Positions 1-9,941 of a stretch of DNA of 64,000 nucleotides are shown here, one piece after another. The stretch's first letter is position 1, and every line of letters begins with the position of its first letter. The notes beneath the pieces are model-generated. The model had not been told where the DNA came from. It made no database searches and worked only from the letters and a program-made list of their open reading frames with translations. Source of the stretch: Carya illinoinensis (Eukaryota > Streptophyta > Magnoliopsida > Fagales > Juglandaceae). Where the stretch lies: the NCBI RefSeq assembly GCF_018687715.1, contig NC_056765.1, positions 28,552,254 through 28,616,253 on the forward strand. The letters run 5' to 3'. The position numbers and the translations under genes are program-made.

Positions 1-1573
1 CTTAGAAATATTTACAATCATACTGCTTTTCTATCTCAAATTGAACCCAAAAATATTGATGACGCACTTCTCGATGAATCTTGAATTCTAGCTATGCAAG
101 AAGAGTTGAATCAATTTGAAAGAAATGATGTTTGGACACTTGTTCCTAGACCCAAAAATCATACTATTATTGGAACAAAATGGGTTTTTAGAAACAAGAA
201 AGATGAGTCCGGAGTCATTACTAGAAATAAGACTCGACTTGTAGCTCAAGGTTTTAATCAAGAAGAAAGAATCGATTATGATGAGACATATGCGTCGCAA
301 GATTAGAAGCTATTCGAATGCTACTTGCATATGCTTGTTATAAAGATTTCAAACTTTTTCAAATGGATGTTAAAAGTGCTTTCTTAAATGGTTTTATAAA
401 TGAAGAGGTATATGTTGAGCAACCTCCAGGTTTTGAAAATCATATTTCCCCAAATCATGTTTTGAAACTCACAAAAGCACTATATGGACTTAAACAAGCT
501 CCTAGAGCTTGGTACGAAAGACTTAGTGGTTTCTTGATTGAAAAAGGTTTTTCAAGAGGAAAAATCGACACAACTCTTTTCATTAAATATGAAAATGATG
601 ATATTCTTTTGATTCAGATTTATGTTGATGATATAATATTCGGTGCTACTAATGAAAATATGTGTCAAGTTTTTGCTAAGACTATGCAGGAAGAATTTGA
701 GATGAACATGATGGGAGAACTTACATTCTTTCTCAGATTGCAAATTAAGCAAGCAAAAAGTGGGACATTCATCAATCAATCAAAATATATTAAGGAATTA
801 CTGAAGAAGTTTGGGATGGAAATGCTAAGGAAATTGGAACACCAATGAGCCCATCAACTAAACTTGATAAAGATGAATCCGGTAAGCCAGTTGACTCGAA
901 AATATATCGAGGTATGATTGGTAGCTTATTATATTTAACAGCCAGTAGATCAGATATTATGTTTAGTGTGTGCTTATGTGCACGCTTTCAATCATCTCCA
1001 AAAGAATCACATTTAATTGCAGTTAAGCGCATTCTTAGATATCTTAGTGGTACAATTAACCTAGAGTTATGGTACTCTAAGCACACATCTTTCGATCTAA
1101 TCAGCTACACAGATGCAGATTATGCTGGCTGTAAAATAGATCGAAAAAGCACTAGTGGAGCATGTCATTTCTTAGGTCATGCATTAGTTTCCTGGTTTAG
1201 TAAAAAATAAAATTCTGTTGCACTATCTACTGCTGAGGCAGAATATGTTGCTGCGGGTAGTTGTTGTGCTCAAGTTCTCTACATGAAGCAACAACTTGAA
1301 GATTTTAAACTCAAGTATAATCACATTCCAATCAAATGTGATAATACAAGTGCTATAAATCTTTCAAAAAACCCAATACAACATTCTAGAACTAAGCATA
1401 TTGAAATAAGATATCATTTTCTTCGAGATCATGTGCAGAAAGGCGATATAGTACTAGAATTCACAAACACATACGATCAGTTAGCAGATATTTTCACAAA
1501 GCCTTTACCAGAAGATAGATTATGTATGATCATAAGAGAAATAGGTATGATGCATGCTATGAATATCTCTTAA
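1..1573 (+). pseudogene. Ty1/copia pol remnant: reverse transcriptase and RNase H
   Basis: Translated segments carry the copia RT region (WVFRNKKDE, MDVKSAFLNG, ALYGLKQAPRAWY), the RT active-site motif YVDDIIFG near 620-645, and RNase H motifs (TDADYAG, DRKSTSG, the STAEAEY segment after 1210, KHIEIRYHFLRDHV and LADIFTKPLP near 1470-1510). The frame is interrupted at least four times: a TGA at 80-82, a frame change near 298-318, another near 830-848, and a TAA at 1208-1210. This is a dead copy. The family assignment is clear; integrase and gag would lie to the left of the window. Confidence 0.9.
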
Positions 1574-1620
1574 AAGATAGACTAGAGTCAATAAAAATAG
1601 AGATAGATTTTTTAATACTT

Positions 1621-2058
1621 TTACATAAACTTGAGATTCTTAGCCTCATGTTTGAGACGCTCATTCTCTTCATACAATATCATGTCATTCTTATCCATGG
1701 GAACCGGCAAGCGGAATGAAGAATCTAATAAAAATTTCAATTGTTTATTTTTCTGCCGAATGATTCCTTCCCTTGTGTGAGACTCTTGAACAATTTGTTG
1801 AAGTACAACAATTTGTTCTTTGAGCTTTTCAACTTCGTGATTTTTGGCTTGTAGCCGCTGAGAAAAAGCAACAATAGAGGAAGAGTAGCGAGTCCCAAGA
1901 CTCACCAAGTCATAAATAGCATCAGAATCTGACTTATTAGTCAGATTATTATTTTCTTGCTGCAACATGGCACCAATGGCAGTTGCAGAAAGGACAGGAG
2001 GTTGAGGTGCAGAATGCCTCATGGATGGATCTGGAGAAATGTTAGAAGAATGAGCCAT
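1621..2058 (-). CDS. Antisense coiled-coil ORF A inside the copia element
   Basis: An uninterrupted 145-codon ORF on the strand opposite to pol, between RNase H and the polypurine tract. The start ATG (2058) is followed by GCT and preceded by a pyrimidine-rich leader with a TATA box about 105 bases upstream. The N-terminal ~30 residues are Ser/Pro-rich. The rest is predicted helical with heptad-like Leu/Ile/Val spacing (LQAKNHEVEKLKEQIVVLQQ) and a charged C-terminus. It is related to the next antisense ORF (2302-2775): both have a D-S-[DE]-x-I stretch, then a Y-x-x-S-[IV] segment, then RL-x-A-[KR] entering the coil. I recognise no cellular homologue. It could be an element-specific accessory protein or a captured gene fragment. 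Confidence 0.55.
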   Translation of the reverse strand: MAHSSNISPDPSMRHSAPQPPVLSATAIGAMLQQENNNLTNKSDSDAIYDLVSLGTRYSSSIVAFSQRLQAKNHEVEKLKEQIVVLQQIVQESHTREGIIRQKNKQLKFLLDSSFRLPVPMDKNDMILYEENERLKHEAKNLKFM

Positions 2059-2162
2059 TGAGAAAAGAATAGAAGGCTTAAAACGAGAATGCTAAAGGAA
2101 TGCAGATGAGTTATAGAGATGAGATGAAAACTTGATGCGGATTGGATGAACTTCAGGACTGA

Positions 2163-2169
2163 TTTTATA
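2163..2169 (-). promoter_or_regulatory. TATA box upstream of antisense ORF A
   Basis: On the minus strand the sequence reads CTCTATAAAATCAG, a good plant TATA box, about 105 bases before the ORF A start codon, with a CT-rich leader between. This suggests independent transcription of the antisense ORF. The transcription start is not known. Confidence 0.45.
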
Positions 2170-2301
2170 GAGATAGCATAAAGAATAAGACAAACTATTG
2201 TCTCTTCAAATCTTATTTAGTCAAAAGAAATACAAGATATGCTGGACACACATTGTCAAAAGTTTTCTTACTAAGCCAGCGAGATTAACAGTAGATTGTC
2301 C

Positions 2302-2775
2302 CTATTTTTCTAGTAAACGATGAACCTCTGCTGATATCTGCCGATGTTGACTTTGTATTTGAACCATTTCTCGTTCCAGCTCCTCTATTCGTGGTTGCAG
2401 ATCATGAGCATACCAATCTGCAAATTTTTTCAACTCTTGGTTTTCTTGCTTTAGCCTTTTATTCTCACTATCCTTATTAGCAAGCTTTTGTCGTAACTCA
2501 AATATTTGCATGTTAAGATGATCAATCTCACTCACCCTCGCCATTAACCTCCGAGACATGATCGTAACAGAGGCAGCATATTGACTACTGAGCATTCTTG
2601 ATTCTGCAATAATCTCAGAATCAGGCTTACTAGAAAAATGGTTCACTACTCCTATCATGGTATTGACGGCCTCAGGAGGGAAGATTGATGATTGATGCGT
2701 CAAGGGTTCCTGATTCAAGTCTGGAACATTAGTGGAAGAGAATTGCTCAGCCATTCTATCGTTGTGGAAAAACAT
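2302..2775 (-). CDS. Antisense coiled-coil ORF B inside the copia element
   Basis: An uninterrupted 157-codon ORF on the minus strand. The likelier start is the internal ATG at 2754 (MAEQF), which has ATGGCT context like ORF A; the first ATG is at 2775. The N-terminal third is polar. From about residue 55 it is helical, with a long heptad-like coil (LANKDSENKRLKQENQELKK) running to the C-terminus. Similarity to ORF A in order and motif (SDS/PDSE segment, SSQYAAS versus TRYSSS, RRLMAR versus QRLQAK) suggests a tandem duplication that has diverged strongly. A TATA-like TATAAAAA lies about 80 bases upstream of the 2754 start. Function is unknown; no enzyme motif is seen. Confidence 0.55.
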   Translation of the reverse strand: MFFHNDRMAEQFSSTNVPDLNQEPLTHQSSIFPPEAVNTMIGVVNHFSSKPDSEIIAESRMLSSQYAASVTIMSRRLMARVSEIDHLNMQIFELRQKLANKDSENKRLKQENQELKKFADWYAHDLQPRIEELEREMVQIQSQHRQISAEVHRLLEK

Positions 2776-2831
2776 AACTCAGGTCAAGAACCGATTATTT
2801 TTTTGGCATCCGATAGATGAAAATGATCATT

Positions 2832-2839
2832 TTTTTATA
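2832..2839 (-). promoter_or_regulatory. TATA-like box upstream of antisense ORF B
   Basis: The minus strand reads GCTATAAAAAAATG about 60-85 bases before the two candidate start codons of ORF B. The same arrangement is seen for ORF A. It could be chance in AT-rich DNA. Confidence 0.35.
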
Positions 2840-3046
2840 GCAACTCAGAGCCTTCAATCACGTTTGTCAACAACATCAGGCGATTGTTTAAATCTACAGC
2901 CGCACTAAATTCATAGAGTTAGGCCTCAAGACTTTGCAGCATTTGTCGGGTCACGGACGGCTCCTTTTTCAACTATCTACAGTGACTATTAAACGCATCA
3001 TTTTCTTCAGTCCATTTACTTGCTGACAATCCTTTTTAATGATGCC

Positions 3047-3058
3047 AAAAGGGGGAGA
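3047..3058 (+). other. Upstream (duplicate) polypurine tract
   Basis: AAAAGGGGGAGA, matching the functional tract at 3217-3229. It is followed by a TGTTAG sequence resembling the LTR start. Multiple polypurine tracts upstream of the 3' LTR are a reported Sirevirus trait. Confidence 0.6.
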
Positions 3059-3216
3059 AGTGTTAGACTAGAACATTAACATTGTTTAAATTGCTAAACT
3101 TGTTATATATGCTTGGAATTATATTTATACTTTTGCTTGAAAAACTAACGCATATTTTCAGAGGGAGTTTAAGTATTAATACAGGTTTCAAGTTCTATCA
3201 AGTATTTGTCATCATC

Positions 3217-3229
3217 AAAAAGGGGGAGA
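3217..3229 (+). other. Polypurine tract adjacent to the 3' LTR
   Basis: AAAAAGGGGGAGA, then T, then the LTR start TGTTTAACCC at 3231. Position and composition fit the plus-strand primer of a Ty1/copia element. Confidence 0.8.
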
Positions 3230-3538
3230 TTGTTTAACCCAAGGTTTCAAGTTTCATGTGATTATAAATCTACACATGGATTTTGATGATAACAAATGAA
3301 TTCAAATAATAAAGGAGTTTCAAGCTCAAGTTGTTCACACAATGGAATCAAGCACATAAAAAAACCAAGCATGAGCAAGAAGGAAACAAGTTCACATTAA
3401 AGTCATAGAATAATGTTGTAAATCTCTTAAAATTCGAAATTAGGATTAATGCTCAAAATTAATATTTTATCATAAAGCATTAAAATACATTTTCCACATG
3501 TGCATGAATATTTTTGAAAATTAAATTTGAAAATTTTG

Positions 3539-3628
3539 AAAGATGATTGATTGTCATCTTTTGCATGTGCATACCTTGATTAAAGGGTTGAACTTTGAAA
3601 ATATTAAAGATGATTGATTGTCATCTTT
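3539..3628 (+). repeat. Repeated hairpin motif in LTR U3
   Basis: Two copies (3539-3561 and 3606-3628) of a short palindrome, AAAGATGA and TCATCTTT separated by TTGATTG, each followed by a TGCATGTGCAT or CACATGTGCATG box. Further downstream a TTTTGTCATATGC(A/C)AAAAG segment is repeated (about 3737-3835). These look like U3 enhancer-type repeats. Equivalent copies occur in the solo LTR around 60255-60350. Confidence 0.6.
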
Positions 3629-3935
3629 CACATGTGCATGTTTTATTTGAATATTTTCAAAAGTGATTGATGCTTTTTTAGACTTATACAAAAGGTAGAT
3701 GATTTTGTTTGAAAATTTTGAAAAGTAAAGTGTGCTCATTTTGTCATATGCAAAAAGTAAAAGATTAGGTTTGAATTTTTTGAAAAGGAAAGTGTGCTCA
3801 TTTTGTCATATGCCAAAAGTAAAAGATTAGGTTTGATTTTTTTGAAAAAAAAAATGAATGATGTTGTCTTTGACAATTGAAAAAGAAGAATGACATGTGA
3901 ATCTTTTTAAATTTGAATATGAAGTCTCATATGCC

Positions 3936-3943
3936 TATAAATA
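3936..3943 (+). promoter_or_regulatory. LTR core promoter TATA box
   Basis: TATAAATA within GCCTATAAATAGATC, conserved exactly in the solo LTR (60692-60699). It marks the U3/R region and drives transcription rightward into flanking DNA from a 3' LTR. Confidence 0.65.
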
Positions 3944-5654
3944 GATCATTTGAGAGCTTCACATTCACAACACCAAGAGCATACAATATTCATTCAAAGC
4001 TTTCATTCTCTCTTCTCTAAGCATTGAGCCTTAATCCTTGTTCATTTTGAGAGATATAGTTTGCGCTGTATTGTTCTTATTTCACTCATTGAGGAATGTT
4101 TTCTGATAACCTACCCACTATCAGCTCTTGTATCAGAAAAAAGGTGTGTATAACCCTTGTGTGTGTAGAAAGTATTCTACACGGGGAATAGTCGAATCAC
4201 CACGTGTAAGGTGATTGCAAGTGTAGAGGGTGTTCTACACGGATCCTTTGTAGCGGTGTTGTTCAAAGGTGTAATAGGTTTCTATCTCTACCTGAAGGAG
4301 GTTGAATAGTGAATTTGGGAATCCTCAAGGGGTAGCTTGAGGCGAGGACGTAGGCAGTGGGGCCGAACCTCGTTAACATACTGAGTTTGCTTCTCTCTTA
4401 CCCTTACTCTTTATATTTATTGTTATTTCATATTTTGTTTATATTTTATATTATATATTTGATTTATAATTGTTATTTTTTTAATACAAATCAATTCACC
4501 CCCTCTTGTGTTAGTCATCTGGGCAACAGACACGATAAACGATTTGGTTCGGGGAGAAAATGGGGGAGAGGGATTCAGATTCAAGACAGAGAAAGAGGCA
4601 CATGAGAGAGGGAGCCACACAAGTAGACCGGATATCAAGTTAGACCGGGTTTGCCACATCATATTCGTGTGGTGTGTGATTTGCCAACCGGCTTAAGAAT
4701 AGATTTTCTCTTAATGAAATCAATATTAGTGCTCTTACCAGGGAAGAGGCATGGCGGCATCTATTGAGAGAAGGGCAGGCGAAGGTGAGGAAAAGGAGAT
4801 TATGGAAAACGAGCGTCGGGGTTCCTTTTCGGGTAAGAACCATAGGCTGGGCCGAGTGGGCTTGAAGACAATGGGCTTAAGCAAGATAGGAGCTGATTCG
4901 AGCCTGAAGTTGATTTCTCCTTCAACTGAGAAGGGGAACAAAACTCAATTGAAAATGACGTCTTGAATCGTATGGTTTTACTTGAGTATTCAAAGCATAT
5001 ATTTTTTTTGGTAATATAAGATTAAATTATTGACGGATATATTATTTTAAAGCAAATGTCTTGGATTACTTCCGCATACTGTATTCCAAATGGGGTTCCA
5101 ACTTCCAATTGAGTCTATTACATTACCTTGGGTTTATATCTATTAAACAAAAACTGATGAGTTAACAGTTGGCAACACTATCAAAAAAATCTCTCATATG
5201 CTCAAAGGATACATAATAATTTAATAGAATATCTAATTTGGAGGAAAATTTAATTAATAAAATATATTCATGAATAAACTAGCCCTAAGAAAATAAAAAT
5301 TGTGATATTAAAACTCTTGGTGAAAAGAAGTGGGTTTTTGTGAGTAAAAAAAAAAAAAAAAAAACAGCCAGGATATGTGTTTCGACCTCCTTAAATTTAA
5401 AAGGAAATATACTAAACTTCCTATAATTATTACTATGGACATCTTATATGATTGGTGACAAATCAATAATTAATAAAAATTATTTTTACTTATTTATATA
5501 TGATGACAAGTTGAGCTTGTATTGCTATATCTCTAATATTATATATTTGATGAAAGAGAAAAGTTTTAGTTACAAAGATATCCTACAAAATAAATTTACA
5601 AATTGACGTGGGTACTCGTTTTCATCAGAAATAGTTATTTTGGTTGCAAAATAT

Positions 5655-5684
5655 TGGTCACCAAAATTCATTTTTCTTGTAGTG
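5655..5684 (-). repeat. CACTA-type terminal sequence
   Basis: Read on the minus strand this begins CACTACAAGAAAAATGAAT and continues TTTGGTGACC, the typical outer end of plant CACTA (CMC/En-Spm) transposons. A weak partner starting CACTATCAAAAAAAT lies at 5176, but the 3-base flanks (CAA and ACA) do not match, so the second end is unproven. Confidence 0.4.
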
Positions 5685-7701
5685 ACATTGATGTAATACA
5701 TTAGATTATAAATATACTTTTATTGTAAAATAAATTTAATGTATTATATGAAACCATATTAATTTGTGAGATTATTTTTGTGAGATCTTTTTGTTACAAT
5801 ATGTGTGAAAGATTGTAAAAACGAATAGGACTACTTGGTTGTTTGAGCAAAAGTACTGAGAGAGCAATAATATTCAATAAGAAATACTATGTGTTCAAAG
5901 AAAATTATTAAAAATAATCGTAAATTGGTGTGACTTAATATGACTCTGTTTTATTTATTTTACAATAAAAAGAGTTACAATATGTCATGATTTCAAGTAA
6001 AATGGAGATTACATATCCTCATCCTGTGATTTCAATCTCAATTCCAATAGATGTAATCAAGAAAAATAGGAGATGATCCTACTATAAAATTACAAGCATT
6101 AGAGGTCTTAATGAACAACACAAAAGTCTCCTCGATCCTTGTCAAAACAAGGGTATCATACCAATATTGATCAATTACCCATTTTTTCTTTTTCTTTTTA
6201 TTTTTTAATTAATCCAATTTACTTAAAATATATATAAATATATATATATATATATATGATGGTTGCTTTTAGCCTCTCACATAATTTTAAATTTTTAATG
6301 AGTATTTCTCAATAAATAAAAAAAGGCATCAATTTGAAATATTTAAAAATAAATAAATTTTCAGTCTTCGCTTAAAAGTTAAAAGTATTAAATATATAAA
6401 AAACATTTAAACAAAATTAAACCGTTAAAAATACGTTTCGAGCTACTCAGTCAACCGACCCCTATCTACGTCTAGAGAAGGAAAAATAAAACCTTATCCA
6501 CATCAAGAGAAAAAAACCCTTCCTTTACTTAAAGCACATGAATTCAATTTGGAAAAAGACTTTTTTGTCTTTTAAGAAGACCATTTAGTAATGGAAAAAA
6601 ATCTCCTTATCATTCTCTACATCATATATTAATTTTATATAAACACATTAATTTTTATATTTAAATAGAAGAATAAAAATGATAAATCACGTATTAGTAT
6701 ATGATATGCAAATGATAAATGATATTTCTCTAATTTAGTAAAGATATGATTCACAATAATATTATGTACGACACTTTAATATCATTTTCGTCCGACTATG
6801 TAAAATGATGTATTTTTATTATTTTTTGAATCATCCTTTATTTATTTAACGAAAAAATCAAACAATATGTGTAACTACAATTATTTTGAAGTTAAGATAT
6901 CAGATAGAGGGGTCGGGATACCAACAACTGTCCCAAATTAACTTCCACCAATCTAAAAAATAAAAGAGTTTTGTTACATATAAGAAAAGTCTTGTATTAA
7001 TTTACATATCAATACTGATTTTTTCGTATTTAAATTTTAAATTAACATTATTTTTAATAAAATCTAATTTTTAATCAATCACGTTATATTGATGTATATT
7101 GATGTATGTACATAATTATATTTGTAACTAAATTTTTTTAAAATTAAAATACAATTTCGAAAATGGACCCACATGTACGCTCCAAAGTTGCTTTGCTTTC
7201 CAGAGTAGCAAGTGTACTGCTGGGCTACGTTAGTTGTCAGGAAGTGAGGCAACAACATCTAGTGTGGTGTTGTGCTGTTGCTGTTGGGGTACTTTTGTCG
7301 TCTTTAATATGAAACCGAATCTTGTGAGTTCGAAGTTTCAACTCCCTCGAAACAAAGGATTGCAATGACTCGTCTTAGAGGAAAGTGGTAACATAAGGAG
7401 ATGGTTGGAGTCGAGCCAGTCCAACAAAGGGCAGCACCTCAAGAGCATGGGGATTGGCATGGGCGCATGCGTTAATTGACGAGCAGCTCCGCTGCCTCTA
7501 GGGGAGCAAAAGCCTCTGAGTTGGAGAATACGGCGCATGTCATTATTAGAGGGTTGGAAGTAACCATTGTTTGAGATTAATGTATGATTAAGATGACACG
7601 TAAATCTCACATACTGATCCATTTTCTATACCGCCTATTCTAATTAAAAGATAACGAGTAAACGAGGTATATTCTTTAAATATGGTCATCTAAAGGGAAA
7701 G

Positions 7702-7910
7702 TGTTGTAAACCATTTTGTATTGTATGACCACATTTAACCGTCATAATTGACTAAGTCGTAGTCGTCAATTAAGACTTTTGTAACCCTATATATATGAGT
7801 ATATTGACGTTATATCATATAATCAATAACAGAACCTCTCTTTGACTTCTCTCTAATTCTTTCTCTATCTTTGAATCTTTCTCTTTTCTCATTGATTCAC
7901 AACGATAACA
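7702..7910 (+). repeat. Possible solo LTR or TRIM-like terminal repeat
   Basis: It starts TGTTGTAAACC and ends GATAACA. Inside are a CTATATATATGAG TATA-like box and a CT-rich leader (TTCTCTCTAATTC), the layout of a short LTR. The 5-base flanks (GAAAG and ATAAT) do not match, so it could equally be an ordinary promoter fragment. Confidence 0.25.
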
Positions 7911-8563
7911 ATAATGTCACAGCTAATTGACACATAAATAAGAAGGTTTAGTGTAACACCCACCAAAAACTGGCTTTAAACTGGCATAGATTAGGTAAAT
8001 GTGTTATACATAACTTTGCGAGCGGAGCATGTGTAACTTGGATCGCGTCGGATGTTGGGAATCCTGCCTTAAATATTTTTTTAGTCGTGAATGTGTTTGT
8101 GTTTGTATATGTGACTTTCATCCAAATATTAGACCCATGCCAACGTGCTCCTTGTTTCCCGGGAGCAAGTATGGGAGGAATTGATAAGAAATTCTGGTTC
8201 CAAGGAAACGTTAAAGGACATGATTAAAAAAGTATAGTCACATGCTCGATCGATGTAATCAGAAGGAAGTAAAACCAGAAAAAAAGAATATGTTGGGTAA
8301 CTTAAACTAATGTTTTGTATCTAGCTGCCAACTAATCTCCCTCACGGGGATCAATGTCTACTTGCTTGTTCGAACTTTTTCTCCTTGAAAGCTTTATTAA
8401 TTAAATTGCTAATCAAATATGTATCAGGTCTCAAAAATACTTTTTTTACTTATATAACAGTGTTGACTTGTGAGTTGTTGATATATTAAAAATTATAAAA
8501 TTTGAATTTAAAAAAATGTTGATAGAATGGATTTTATATGTAAATTTGTAAATAAATTTATAA

Positions 8564-8660
8564 GAGTAATGCTAGATACAGTCATAGAGTACGTATGCAT
8601 CATGTAATTGTTTTAAAAAAGAATAAGGTCTATTATTAAAAAGAAACACAGAACACTCAC
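8564..8660 (+). repeat. Fragment of the GAGTAATGCTA MITE family
   Basis: Contains GAGTAATGCTAGATACAGTC and GTATGCATCATGTAATTG then an AT-rich body, resembling the complete elements at 28939-29111 and 43540-43712. Only one end is seen here. Confidence 0.35.
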
Positions 8661-8942
8661 CGAAATGAAAAAAGAAAAATGCAACAAATGTGTGCAGAAG
8701 CAAAGGATCGACTGATGGATCCATCAATTCAATTGATTGAACCATAAAATGAATGATTAATTATGCAAATTGAACTGTAACCCAGAGTTTAATATGTCTA
8801 TCGATTCCAAAATCGAAGAAATTTAATACATCACCCACATTACATTAAGATAGAGAAGGAGAAATCCCAACAACTGCTTTTAATTAGTTACAACAATAAA
8901 ATAGTCCCAGCACACGTACGATGTATATGGTTCAATATTCCT

Positions 8943-9703
8943 CTACTTCTTGGGAGCAAGCCTAGACTTAATTTTCTCAACCTCCTTCGTACCCACTTGG
9001 AATGCCTTAGTCAAGACATTGTCGGGCACCGCCGGTGTCGCAGCAAACAAGGTGGCAGCAATGGACTGTGTGCCTGGCAACTGGCTGTTAAACGCAGCAA
9101 TCACAGCTGCAGGCACCTTACCATTGTTCTTCTGAAAATGTACCAACCCCTTCGGGAACACAAATATCTCACCCTTCTTGATGGACTTGGATATGAGCAC
9201 ATTTGCTGTGGTTATGAACCCCACGTCCAATTCACCATCGAGCACAAACACCATCTCAGTGGCACGCGGGTGGGTGTGAGGCGGGTTAAGGCCGCCGGGG
9301 GCATAGTCAATGCGGGAGAGCGAGACACCAAGGGTGTTAAGGCCTGGAATTTTTTGAACGTTGGCTGCAGTTACCAGAGAACCAAAAGTGTTGTTGGTGA
9401 GGCCTGGCTTGGCCAAGCCCTCAGAGAAGAAGTCTGCGGCAGATATGTTTGCCACGTCTTTGCAAGTGAACCCATTGACTTTCAGACCTGTTCATGATCA
9501 CAAATCATATTCATGAATTCAAATTTTCTACCAATATTTGTAGGTTTGCCTTTTACTCTAACCTTCTCTGACTAATAATGTTTTACTCAGAAATCATAGT
9601 TGCCATGAATAAAAGAGCAAAAGAAACAAGAATAAGAATCTTGATGTACTGTATATCGATTAAAGCGCAAGAAGACCGGTATAAAAGGAAATAGGAAGAC
9701 ATC

Positions 9704-9747
<44 letters not shown>

Positions 9748-9941
9748 GGGGGTGGGGTTTACTATCCTAGCATATATCGATAGCAGTACTTCAACTGGAA
9801 GAAAAAAAGTTAAAATATTAGGATAGGGATACCAGAAGCGAGATCGGCAACACAAACATCTTGAAGCAAGTCAGGATCTGCGGCAGCAGCGTTGAAGAAT
9901 ATAGCAAAAGTCGTAATAACCAGTGCGACAATGGCCACCAT
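8943..9941 (-). CDS. Germin-like protein (secreted cupin), two exons
   Basis: Exon 1 is 9833-9941 and exon 2 is 8943-9487 (minus strand). The junction joins G to GT in frame with a GTATCC donor and an AACAG acceptor, giving 217 residues, a usual germin length. Residues 1-21 are a hydrophobic signal peptide (MVAIVALVITTFAIFF). Cys30 and Cys45 fit the N-terminal germin disulfide. Germin box 1 (PPHTHPRATE) supplies metal ligands His107, His109 and Glu114; box 2 (FPKGLVHF) supplies His153. NNT at 68-70 is an N-glycosylation sequon. Family members are apoplastic Mn-binding cupins, some with superoxide dismutase activity; the activity here is inferred only. The intron holds a GA microsatellite. The subfamily cannot be fixed without an alignment. 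Confidence 0.95.
9706..9744 (+). repeat. (GA)n microsatellite in the germin-like intron
   Basis: About 19 uninterrupted GA/AG units, followed by a G-rich patch. Likely length-polymorphic. Confidence 0.95.

Larger units (their letters stand above)
1..4528 (+). mobile_element. Sirevirus-type Ty1/copia retrotransposon, 3' half
   Basis: The left edge cuts the element inside pol. From left to right it holds the RT and RNase H domains (to 1573), two minus-strand coiled-coil ORFs (1621-2775), two purine-rich tracts of the form AAAAGGGGGAGA, and a 3' LTR. The G5 polypurine tract directly before an LTR starting TGTTTAACC, together with its duplicated copy, fits what is known of Sireviruses (SIRE/Maximus lineage). 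The pol reading frame is broken, so this copy is not autonomous. The LTR family recurs as a solo LTR at 59948-61276. The 5-base target duplication cannot be tested because the left end lies outside the window. Confidence 0.85.
3231..4528 (+). repeat. 3' LTR of the Sirevirus-type element
   Basis: About 1298 bp. It starts TGTTTAACCC directly after the polypurine tract and ends CTGGGCAACA, giving TGTT...AACA termini. It contains a TATA box (CTATAAATAG) with the expected leader downstream, and U3 direct repeats. A second, diverged copy at 59948-61276 defines the same boundaries, which is strong support for both ends. Confidence 0.88.
4529..8942. other. AT-rich intergenic region with unclassified repeat debris
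   Basis: Mostly AT-rich DNA without a convincing gene. A short open frame at 4751-4966 (+, starting MAASIER) has no recognisable domain and sits just after the LTR; it may be a fragment. There is an A-tract near 5347-5364 and a (TA)n run near 6233-6257. A GC-richer patch at 7150-7640 has a minus-strand open frame (7338-7622) of no recognised family. A sequence near 6452-6475 (CAGTCAACCGACCC then ACGTCT) resembles the promoter-like stretch at 15820-15845. Confidence 0.5.

Noticed and set aside
5176..5684. A complete 509-bp CACTA element
   Set aside because: The left terminus matches poorly and the 3-base flanks differ.
7702..7910. A firm solo LTR call
   Set aside because: No target duplication and no second copy in the window; kept only as a low-confidence feature.
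8997..9497. Plus-strand ORF opposite the germin-like exon
   Set aside because: Shadow frame of a clearly conserved gene.
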